A stretch of DNA of 38,086 bases from Deltaproteobacteria bacterium (GTDB lineage Bacteria; Desulfobacterota; Desulfarculia; JACQYL01): the NCBI GenBank assembly GCA_016208165.1, contig JACQYL010000016.1, positions 1 through 38,086 on the forward strand, given 5' to 3'. A program made the position numbers and the translations under genes. This document shows, piece by piece, positions 31,793 through 38,086 of this stretch. Positions within the stretch are counted from its first letter, which is position 1. Every line of letters begins with the position of its first letter. The notes beneath the pieces were generated by a model. It saw only the letters and a list, made by a program, of their open reading frames with translations, ran no database searches and had not been told where the DNA came from.

Positions 31793-34700
31793 CTAGGGCG
31801 CCGCGCGGAACGTCATCACTTCCTTCGGCTCCACCCAGCTCCCCAGCTCTCTGCCCCTTAAGGCGCGGGCGCAAACCGGGCACAGGTTCCGGTCGACGTG
31901 TTCCACAGCCTGGGGACCCACTCGGTGTTTGAGATGCTCGAGGTAGGCCTGGGACATGTGCGGTTTGCCGCACATCGAGCACTTCAGCAACTCCTGTTCG
32001 CGCACCACGGTGCCGGTGAGCACGGTATATCGAATCCCGTCCTTATCCACAACTTTGATGGCGCCCGTGGGACACGCTTTGGCGCAGGCGCCGCAACCGA
32101 CGCATCGGTTCGAGGGCCGAGTGAAATCGGTGAATGCCAGCCTCTCCTCGTTGGCCTCGGCCAGGCGCAGGGCCTCGATGCCCAGTTCGCTGCACACCAG
32201 TTGGCACAGCCCGCACCCGATACACAGATCGCATCGGAGACAGCGGCTCGCTTCACCGAGGGCCATTTCGTCGGTCAGTCCCAATTCGATGATCTGGAAA
32301 TTGCCCTTTCGGTCTTCCACTTTCCGGGTGGGCATCTCGGGCCGGTTCAGACGGGTTCGCGCGTTCGCGTCTACGTCCAGCGGTTCGACTTCCGCGCGCC
32401 GTATGGGCTGGGACCACGAGGGATCGATGCTCTTGCCGCGCAAATAGGCGTCGATGGAGTTTGCCGCCTGTTTTCCGGCCCGAACGGCTTCCACCACGGT
32501 TCGGGGACCGTACACAACGTCGCCGCCGGCAAAAACCCCGGGCTCCCCGGTAGCCAGGCTGTTTTCGTCGGTGCAGATCAGGCCGCGTTCCACGGTCACG
32601 AGGCTTCCCACTTCCACGCAGGCCAGATCCGTGGCCTGTCCTATGGCCAGTATCACGTGGTCCGCCTCTATGGTCATCCTTTTTCCCGGATCGAACCGGG
32701 GATTGAATCGTCCCCGCTCGTCAAAGACGCGGGTGCACCGCTGCGCTGTAAAAACGTGATCCGCCGAAACGCTCACCGGTCCCCACGAATTGTGAATGGC
32801 CACGCCTTCAGCGAGAGCCGTCTCGATTTCGGACGTGTGGGCCGGCATCTCCCGGCGTTTTTCCAGGCAGACGATGTCCACACGCCGGCCGCCCTGTCTC
32901 AGCGCCGTCAAAGCGACGTCAATGGCCACGTTTCCTCCGCCCACCACAACGACCCGGGGCCCCACTCGGGGGTTCCGATCGCCGCGAACTTCCTTGAGGA
33001 AATCGAGTCCTCCCAGAACGAACGGCAACTCTTTCCCTTCGATGGGAATCATGCGGGAAAGTTGGGTCCCCAATGCCAGGAAACAGGCGTCGAAGCCCTG
33101 GTTGCGCAATTCATCCAGATGCCCGATCTCGTAACCGGTTCGGATGCCGACTCCCAACTCGGTGATCCGGCCCACTTCCCGGTCCAGGACCTCTCTGGGC
33201 AGCCGATAAGCCGGAATACCGTAACGGAGCATTCCCCCTGCTTCCTCTTGGGCCTCGAAGATGGTTACGTCGTGTCCGCTCAGCGTCAGAAAGTAGGCGG
33301 CGGTGAGGCCGGCCGGGCCCGAGCCCACGATAGCCACTCGTTTCTTCGTGCTCTTGGCTTTCCGGGGTTTGGGATATCCGCCTTCCTCGAGGGCGTGATG
33401 AGCGGCTACGGCTTTCATGGCCCTGATATAGATGGGGGCGTCCATGTTCCCCCTCAAACAGGCGTCCTCGCAGGGAGCCGGACATACCAATCCGCATACA
33501 AACGGTAGAGGGTTGTCTTTCGAGATGGCGCCCGCGGCCTGTTTGTAGTCTTCATGGCCGATCATGGCCAGGAAACTCGGGATATCGATACATGCGGGAC
33601 ACGTCCCGTGGCAGGGGGCCGGTTTACGTTCGATGCAGCGGCCCGACGGACACGCCTCCCGGCGCACGTGGCTCTCCCACTGGTCCCGGAAGTTGGTAAG
33701 GGAGCTCAACAACGGCCACGCGGCGGCAAGGCCCCGGCCGACCATCTCCCTCCCCAGGGTCTCCAGTTCCACCAAGTGGGAATCCATGCCTTTGCCCACG
33801 GTGATTTCCGTGACCATGCGGGTGGCCCTGGCAATGAGGGTTCTGGCCCCGATCTGTTCATGTTCCGAGAGCAGCCAGTAACGGTACAAAGCCCTCCTGG
33901 TGCTGTCCACCATGCAGGTGTTCTTTTCCAAGAGCCAGACCGTTTTGGGCGCGGGAGTCACCAAGGCGGCGGCCATTTCTTCAGGGGCCAGAGGCACTCG
34001 AGCGCCCGGCGCCGGCAGGAAACCGCCCATGCCTCCGTCCAGGGAGAGGGCCAGTGGATTCGCCTTGTCAGTGAGCCCTCCGGCCAACGTCTCGACTACA
34101 TGCCAAAGATCGACCCCCAGAGGCGCTTCCGCCAGACCGGGCCGTTTGAGGGGTCCTCCCAGGGTGAGCAAACAGGTGCCGGTCTGACCTTCCACTCCCA
34201 GAGTTCTGAAATGTTCCGCTCCAAGGGAGAGCACCAGTGCGATGTGATACCAGGTCTCGATCGGGTGCACCAGAACACCCTGTCGTTCGGAGTGGGACAG
34301 CCCGTCCGTCCAGATGGAAGGGGCCTGATGGCGGATCAGCTCGAGTTTGAGCGTGTTACCCCGGGCGACGTCGTGTTCGAGAATGGTTTCGAGAGCGTTG
34401 AGGAAACCGGTTTCATAATCGTGCAGATCGGACGGGAGCAGCAGTCTGCAGTGCTCTACTCCGCATGTCACCGCGGCGATCAGCAACCCTTCGACCAGAC
34501 CGAAAGGGTTGCGCGTCAGCAGAAATGCGCTGGACTCGGAACGCGCGTCGTACTGAGTGGCGTCCACCACCAGTACCCCGGGTTCATGCCATCGCTGAAA
34601 TCGCTTCCAGTTCAAGTATACCGGCTCGGCCAGGTAGCCCCGGTCTCTCAAACCACTGGATCTCAGTTCGGCCATGACTTCAAGGGGGTTCATATCCAAC

Positions 34701-34828
34701 GCGCGCCTCAGACCCTGGAAACCCCCAATCTCGAGATAGCGATCGAGCGTCGTTGGATTGATCTGCTCGCACCATGTCGTGAGCACGCGGCCCAGAACCA
34801 GGGACAACCCTGTCGAGTAAACATCCAT
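31793..34828 (-). CDS. Fusion: degenerate NuoF-like domain + GltD-type flavoprotein + polyferredoxin tail
   Basis: 1011 residues. Residues ~50-375 follow NuoF (SSGLRDRGYLAEPVYLNWKR, TRNPFGLVEGLLIAA, NTCMVDSTRRALYRYW), but the NADH/FMN glycine loop (GRGGAGFP) has become DRGYLAEP and the N3-cluster ESCGKC-x2-C region is SEHEQIGART, so this part looks non-catalytic. Residues ~400-800 are a GltD/NfnB-like unit: two N-terminal cluster motifs (C406, C410, C413; C445, C449, C453, C457), FAD motif GSGPAG (502-507), NAD(P)H motif VVVGGGNVAID, AGGDVVYGP. Residues ~860-920 hold ferredoxin motifs (C863-C879; C909, C912, C915, C919), and two CxxC pairs close it (C950/C953, C983/C986). It is third in an operon with a molybdopterin enzyme and a four-cluster ferredoxin. 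It probably passes electrons between NAD(P)H and these partners. Cytoplasmic; no membrane anchor is visible. Confidence 0.85.
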   Translation of the reverse strand: MDVYSTGLSLVLGRVLTTWCEQINPTTLDRYLEIGGFQGLRRALDMNPLEVMAELRSSGLRDRGYLAEPVYLNWKRFQRWHEPGVLVVDATQYDARSESSAFLLTRNPFGLVEGLLIAAVTCGVEHCRLLLPSDLHDYETGFLNALETILEHDVARGNTLKLELIRHQAPSIWTDGLSHSERQGVLVHPIETWYHIALVLSLGAEHFRTLGVEGQTGTCLLTLGGPLKRPGLAEAPLGVDLWHVVETLAGGLTDKANPLALSLDGGMGGFLPAPGARVPLAPEEMAAALVTPAPKTVWLLEKNTCMVDSTRRALYRYWLLSEHEQIGARTLIARATRMVTEITVGKGMDSHLVELETLGREMVGRGLAAAWPLLSSLTNFRDQWESHVRREACPSGRCIERKPAPCHGTCPACIDIPSFLAMIGHEDYKQAAGAISKDNPLPFVCGLVCPAPCEDACLRGNMDAPIYIRAMKAVAAHHALEEGGYPKPRKAKSTKKRVAIVGSGPAGLTAAYFLTLSGHDVTIFEAQEEAGGMLRYGIPAYRLPREVLDREVGRITELGVGIRTGYEIGHLDELRNQGFDACFLALGTQLSRMIPIEGKELPFVLGGLDFLKEVRGDRNPRVGPRVVVVGGGNVAIDVALTALRQGGRRVDIVCLEKRREMPAHTSEIETALAEGVAIHNSWGPVSVSADHVFTAQRCTRVFDERGRFNPRFDPGKRMTIEADHVILAIGQATDLACVEVGSLVTVERGLICTDENSLATGEPGVFAGGDVVYGPRTVVEAVRAGKQAANSIDAYLRGKSIDPSWSQPIRRAEVEPLDVDANARTRLNRPEMPTRKVEDRKGNFQIIELGLTDEMALGEASRCLRCDLCIGCGLCQLVCSELGIEALRLAEANEERLAFTDFTRPSNRCVGCGACAKACPTGAIKVVDKDGIRYTVLTGTVVREQELLKCSMCGKPHMSQAYLEHLKHRVGPQAVEHVDRNLCPVCARALRGRELGSWVEPKEVMTFRAAP

Positions 34829-34994
34829 GAGTTATACCTTATTTAGTTTCCATCCGGAAATGGCCCGGAAACGAGCACGAAGTCGCATGAGTTCCTTTGG
34901 CGGCATTTTCACGATTTCCGGGAAATCTGCGTCCAAAGATTCAGCCGCTCCGCCAACGGCGGTGCGGCAATGCTTAAACAATTTGAAAGGAGTC

Positions 34995-35024
34995 TGAGGG
35001 GAACTTTTTAAAGTTTCCCTCAGC
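34995..35024. repeat. 14-bp hairpin within the redox operon
   Basis: CTGAGGGGAACTTT and AAAGTTTCCCTCAG, two-base loop, a single G-T wobble. It lies 20 bases after the ferredoxin stop and 166 bases before the fusion gene's start, without a T-run. It could tune relative expression by processing or partial termination. The remaining ~200 bases of this gap hold a 64-codon open frame that I do not regard as a gene. Confidence 0.6.
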
Positions 35025-35044
35025 AAAAGAGAATGATTTCCCTA

Positions 35045-35572
35045 CTACGGCGAAGTGGTCTCCGTACTGAAGGCGTGTTCCGCCACCAATTTGGCAAAAC
35101 GATCCCGCCGGTAATCCGGAAGCTTGACGGCTTCCCCGAATTCCAGGCATTGAGTGAGACATTTGGTCACACAGGCCGGCTTGAGGCCGGCGTCCACACG
35201 GTCTTTGCAGTAATCGCATTTCACGGCTTTTTGGGTGACGGGGTCCCATTGGCAAGATCCCCAGGGGCAGGCTGTGATGCAGCTCTTACACCCTATGCAG
35301 AGCGCCGGTTCGATATATACAATGCCGTCGGACGCGCGTTTCTTTATGGCGCCGGACGGACAGACCTTAAAGCACCACGGTTCCTCGCAATGAAAGCACG
35401 GCATGAACACGAAACGCACGCGGGGCAGTCCTTTGACGTCGACGGGTCCCACCCATGTGTTTTTGCACAGAGCGGGTCCGACGCCCAGGCCCTTGTTGGT
35501 TTTACAATGCACTTCGCACGCCAGACATCCGATGCAGCGCTCCGAGTCTTGCAGGAGATAGTATTTGCTCAT
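35045..35572 (-). CDS. Four-cluster ferredoxin subunit (DmsB/HycB/PsrB-like)
   Basis: 175 residues holding at least sixteen cluster-type cysteines: C13/C16/C19/C23, C59/C62/C67/C71, C92/C95/C98/C102 and C119/C122/C134/C138. That is the four [4Fe-4S] pattern of the electron-transfer subunits of molybdopterin oxidoreductases; extra cysteines (C36, C107, C142) are probably not ligands. There is no Tat or Sec signal and no C-terminal anchor. It starts 18 bases after the molybdopterin enzyme stop, with AAGGAG nine bases upstream of the ATG. Expected role: conduct electrons between the molybdenum subunit and the NuoF-GltD-ferredoxin fusion encoded downstream. The absence of an NrfD/PsrC-type membrane gene argues for a soluble complex. 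Confidence 0.92.
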   Translation of the reverse strand: MSKYYLLQDSERCIGCLACEVHCKTNKGLGVGPALCKNTWVGPVDVKGLPRVRFVFMPCFHCEEPWCFKVCPSGAIKKRASDGIVYIEPALCIGCKSCITACPWGSCQWDPVTQKAVKCDYCKDRVDAGLKPACVTKCLTQCLEFGEAVKLPDYRRDRFAKLVAEHAFSTETTSP

Positions 35573-35590
35573 GGCTTGAAACTCCTTTTA

Positions 35591-37726
35591 TTACGCAGGG
35601 TGCACATGAACGGTACATTCGCACAGAGCGTGGCCCCCTCCGGCGGGATCGTAGACGGTCAGCATGCCTTTTTGGAGCCGCTGATCCGCGGTTCCCTTGT
35701 TGTAAGCCCGCTTCTGCAGCGGCACCGTTCGTCCGAATCCGTGCAGCATGAAGACGGCATCCCGGTGAATCCACGGAGTCACTTTGGCGAGACCTTTCAC
35801 TGCATAACCCTGCCGGCTCACCTCGATCAGGCTTCCGTCGGCGATGCCCAGTTTTTCGGCGCGTGAAGGATGGATCCAGATGGGGTTGTAATCCAGAAGC
35901 TCGTTCAGCAGCGGATTGTTCATGGTGTGAGCGTGGTTGTGCACCGCGGACCGTCCGAAAAGCAGACGAAACTCGTCGCCTTCCATGTTCTTCGGTGGGG
36001 CGAATTCGACAAAGTCGTCCAGACCGGCTTTCTTAAGAACGCTGCTCGTAAATTCGATCTTTCCCGAGGGGGTCTTGAATTTCAGTCCCTTTTCCCGGTC
36101 CCACAACACGGGCTTGTCCGCCAGGGAAATCTGGCCTTTTTCCCGTAGCTGGGCAACGGTGACGCCTGTTCCTTCCAGCTGATAATTCCAGATTTCCTCG
36201 ACGTTTTCGAAGTCGAAGAACTCTCCAACACCCAATCGCCGCGCCAGTTCTCGAAAAATCCACCAGGCCGGCCGGCTGTCGAAGCGAGGAGACACGGCCT
36301 GATCCCGCATGAGGAAACTGGGTTTCGGACCCGTCTTTTCCGTGAGGATATTGGCGCGTTCCAGATAGGTGGATTCAGGAAGTATGACGTCGCTGCGCCA
36401 GGCCGCTTCCGAGTAGTTCACATCGATGGATACCAGGAGTTCCAGTCGGTCCAGTAGCTTCATCGTAGCTTCCGGATCCGGCAAGCTCGAGAGCGGGTCG
36501 TGGCGATAGGCGATATAGGCGCCCACCTTATATGGATCCCCGGTTTCGATGGCCGGAAAAAGGAGGTGTAAAATACCCGGACCCGGATCGAAATGCGTAT
36601 GCTTCCAACCGCAGCCGTCCACTCGGGGATCCTTCACGGCCGGAATGCGATCGGTGAGGTTGTTTAACCCCTTTTTCCCAACGTCCTTGGCGCCCTTGGC
36701 AAAGATCGATCCTCCCGGTACCTCGATGGCTCCGAGCAGAGCGTTGATCGCATGAGCGGTTCGGCTGCCGTAGAAGGACTGTAAATGACGCGCGGTCATC
36801 CAACCGGCGTGAAAAATGGCTTTGGGAGCATCGTTGGCGATCTCGTTGACAAAGCTACGCACTTCGCGGGCCGGAATGCCGGTATAGGTTTCCTGCCATT
36901 CCGGCGTTTTGTCCATGACAAAGGAACTGAGTTCGTCCAGGCCGATGGACCAACGGGTAACGAAATCGCGATCGTACAGATTTTCTTTCAAGAGCACGTT
37001 GATGATGGACAGATTGAGCGCATACTCGGTATTGGGGCGGATCTGCCAATAACGGGCGGCTTTGCCGGCGGTGAGGGTGGCCCTAGGATCGATGTAGGTG
37101 CATTTGGCTCCGTTTTGCAGGGCCTGAATGAAGTCTTTGGCTTCTTTCACCTGCAGCGATTCGATGATGTTCCGGCCGTAGAGCACGATGTGTTTGGAAT
37201 TCTTGAAATCGTAGCTCATGCCCGTGCGTCCGACTCCGAAAAGGCTCTTCGTGGCGTGATGGGCGTTGCTTCCGCAGGTGCAGTCGTGCGTGAAGTAGTT
37301 GGGCGAGCCGAGGGCTTTGACAAAGCTCTTGGTGAGATCGCTGAAAGCGCCTCCGCGGTCGCTCAGCACCACGCCTTTTCCGCCGTACTTGTCGATCACG
37401 GATTTGAGTTTATCCGCAACGTAGTCCAGGGCCTCGTCCCATCCGGCCCTCCGCCACTGACCCGCCCCCCTCGGACCGGTGCGGATCAAGGGATATTGGG
37501 GACGCTGGTCGTCGTCGTATTCGAGAGACAGTCCCGCCGCCCCCTTGGCGCAGAGACTGGCGCCCATCGCCTTATCGTGAGAATTGCCCTGGATCCAGGT
37601 CACGCGGCCGTCCTCGACCTCCACCTGGATCGGACACCGTGTCGCACACATTCCGCACATGCTGAACACGCTGCGCCTGCCGGGACTGCCCACGCCGCTG
37701 ACGTTGGGCGCTTTGATTGATTTCAT
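35591..37726 (-). CDS. Cytoplasmic molybdopterin oxidoreductase, catalytic subunit (DMSO reductase superfamily)
   Basis: 711 residues. The N-terminal [4Fe-4S] site C24, C27, C31 and C59 (SMCGMCATRCPIQVEVEDGR, LCAKGAAG) is followed by molybdopterin-binding regions (VLYGRNIIESLQVKEAKDF, YIDPRATLT, DVILPESTYLERANILTEK) and the C-terminal dinucleotide-binding domain (LLFGRSAVHNHAHTMNNPLL, WIHPSRAEKLGI). Cys149 or Cys151 in HDCTCGSNAHHAT is a candidate molybdenum ligand. The nearest feel is the polysulfide/thiosulfate-reductase branch or formate-dehydrogenase-like cytoplasmic enzymes; substrate unknown. RR is present at 17-18, but no hydrophobic stretch follows, so it is not a Tat precursor. The ATG at 37726 has GGAGG nine bases upstream. 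It is first gene of a three-gene redox operon beside a ring-degradation operon, so oxidation or hydroxylation of a substrate, or a role in electron disposal, can be imagined. Confidence 0.88.
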   Translation of the reverse strand: MKSIKAPNVSGVGSPGRRSVFSMCGMCATRCPIQVEVEDGRVTWIQGNSHDKAMGASLCAKGAAGLSLEYDDDQRPQYPLIRTGPRGAGQWRRAGWDEALDYVADKLKSVIDKYGGKGVVLSDRGGAFSDLTKSFVKALGSPNYFTHDCTCGSNAHHATKSLFGVGRTGMSYDFKNSKHIVLYGRNIIESLQVKEAKDFIQALQNGAKCTYIDPRATLTAGKAARYWQIRPNTEYALNLSIINVLLKENLYDRDFVTRWSIGLDELSSFVMDKTPEWQETYTGIPAREVRSFVNEIANDAPKAIFHAGWMTARHLQSFYGSRTAHAINALLGAIEVPGGSIFAKGAKDVGKKGLNNLTDRIPAVKDPRVDGCGWKHTHFDPGPGILHLLFPAIETGDPYKVGAYIAYRHDPLSSLPDPEATMKLLDRLELLVSIDVNYSEAAWRSDVILPESTYLERANILTEKTGPKPSFLMRDQAVSPRFDSRPAWWIFRELARRLGVGEFFDFENVEEIWNYQLEGTGVTVAQLREKGQISLADKPVLWDREKGLKFKTPSGKIEFTSSVLKKAGLDDFVEFAPPKNMEGDEFRLLFGRSAVHNHAHTMNNPLLNELLDYNPIWIHPSRAEKLGIADGSLIEVSRQGYAVKGLAKVTPWIHRDAVFMLHGFGRTVPLQKRAYNKGTADQRLQKGMLTVYDPAGGGHALCECTVHVHPA

Positions 37727-38086
37727 AAAAGGTATCCTCCTTGGGTGTATGGAACCCCCAGTGAACCATCGGCAACGACACTGAATTCGAGAGGAAGCAA
37801 CGAAGGCGCGCTGCACGAAGCCTGAGAGTCAACCACGTAATAATAGAAGGGAAAACCGTTCGAGAGGTTAACATTTTACAATTTAAACATAATTATGTAG
37901 ATACACAACCCACAAGTGACCATTCCTCACAAGTTCTTCAAACAGGTCGATTGCGTAAGTGTAATACAATCACACAAGCCCTTCAACGTTTGTGTTCCCG
38001 AAACAGGAGACCGTTGCCTTTTCCGCGCGAACCTCGCCTCCCACAGGTCGAAATGTCGCGATCTTTATTCCGAAGCCGGCTTGAGG
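37727..38086. other. Upstream region of the redox operon, to the window end
   Basis: 360 bases without a supported gene. It contains the promoter candidate at 37880-37908 and an imperfect 7-3-7 dyad GTGTAAT-ACA-ATCACAC at 37959-37975 (one mismatch), about 50 bases upstream of the -35 box, a plausible activator site. The AT-rich block 37840-37910 contrasts with GC-rich flanks, as expected for a promoter. Confidence 0.45.
37880..37908 (-). promoter_or_regulatory. Possible sigma70 promoter of the redox operon
   Basis: Minus-strand TTGTGT (37903-37908), 17-base spacer, TAAATT (37880-37885). It implies a leader of about 145 bases before the ATG at 37726. Both boxes match the consensus only partly, but spacing and AT-richness fit. 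Confidence 0.3.

Noticed and set aside
31898-33508. Plus-strand open frame of 536 codons
   Set aside because: Antisense to the GltD/ferredoxin part of the fusion gene; rich in His, Gly and Arg as typical for a shadow frame, with no motifs.
34832-35026. 64-codon minus-strand open frame starting TTG, ending just before the NuoF-GltD fusion start
   Set aside because: Position is suggestive, but it overlaps the 14-bp hairpin at 34995-35024, lacks a ribosome binding site, and its residues do not resemble any protein I know; kept as noncoding.

Overview
The window reads as a chromosomal piece of a strictly anaerobic, moderately GC-rich bacterium, most plausibly a sulfate-reducing or syntrophic member of the Desulfobacterota. 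This rests on the gene kinds (CoA-thioester degradation operons, DUF35-assisted thiolases, a 2-hydroxyacyl-CoA dehydratase/double-cubane-type iron-sulfur protein, a soluble molybdopterin enzyme with a multi-cluster ferredoxin, a sigma54 activator). No rRNA, tRNA or housekeeping marker is present, so the taxon is an inference.

Layout. 1-1.5 kb: the tail of a REP-associated tyrosine transposase (RAYT), a frameshifted RAYT-type helix-turn-helix remnant, and repeat-bearing noncoding DNA. 1.5-1.7 kb: an FmdB-type zinc ribbon protein. 1.9-7.8 kb, minus strand: a five-gene operon (HMG-CoA-synthase-like/DUF35 fusion, thiolase, small unknown protein, acyl-CoA dehydrogenase, FAD oxidoreductase), preceded by a small ABM-domain protein and a PAS-GAF sigma54 activator (8.0-10.8 kb). 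11.3-11.9 kb, plus strand: a DUF2889 protein. 12.0-16.4 kb, minus: an Avs4-like nuclease-STAND antiviral ATPase whose last ~100 residues lie in another frame. 16.4-17.4 kb: a noncoding stretch packed with small palindromic repeats.

17.4-29.8 kb, minus: a long catabolic operon headed by a GntR/FCD regulator: family III CoA-transferase or racemase, acyl-CoA dehydrogenase, SDR, crotonase, DUF35 protein, thiolase, fused family I CoA-transferase-like protein, MenB/BadI-like hydrolase, BadH-like dehydrogenase and a ThDP enzyme. The adjacent BadI-like and BadH-like genes point to alicyclic ring oxidation and hydrolytic ring opening as in the cyclohexanecarboxyl-CoA (Bad/Ali) route. The fused CoA-transferase-like protein (a fold also used by the steroid-ring hydrolase IpdAB) and the ThDP enzyme suggest additional C-C cleavage steps. 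The true substrate is not deducible.

30.3-31.6 kb, plus: a double-cubane/HgdB-type protein without its usual ATPase activator, preceded by a possible GntR operator. 31.8-37.7 kb, minus: a redox operon encoding a cytoplasmic molybdopterin oxidoreductase, a four-cluster ferredoxin, and a 1011-residue fusion of a degenerate NuoF-like domain with a GltD-type flavoprotein and a polyferredoxin tail. It could exchange electrons between NAD(P)H, ferredoxin and the ring-degrading enzymes.

The most unusual points are the ring-degradation operon with several candidate C-C hydrolases, the HMGCS-like/DUF35 fusion lacking the nucleophilic cysteine, the NuoF-GltD-ferredoxin fusion with eroded NADH and cluster motifs, the frameshift in the Avs-like defence gene, and a palindromic repeat with compensatory stem changes. 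All functional names are from motif reading and memory of families; no database search was run.
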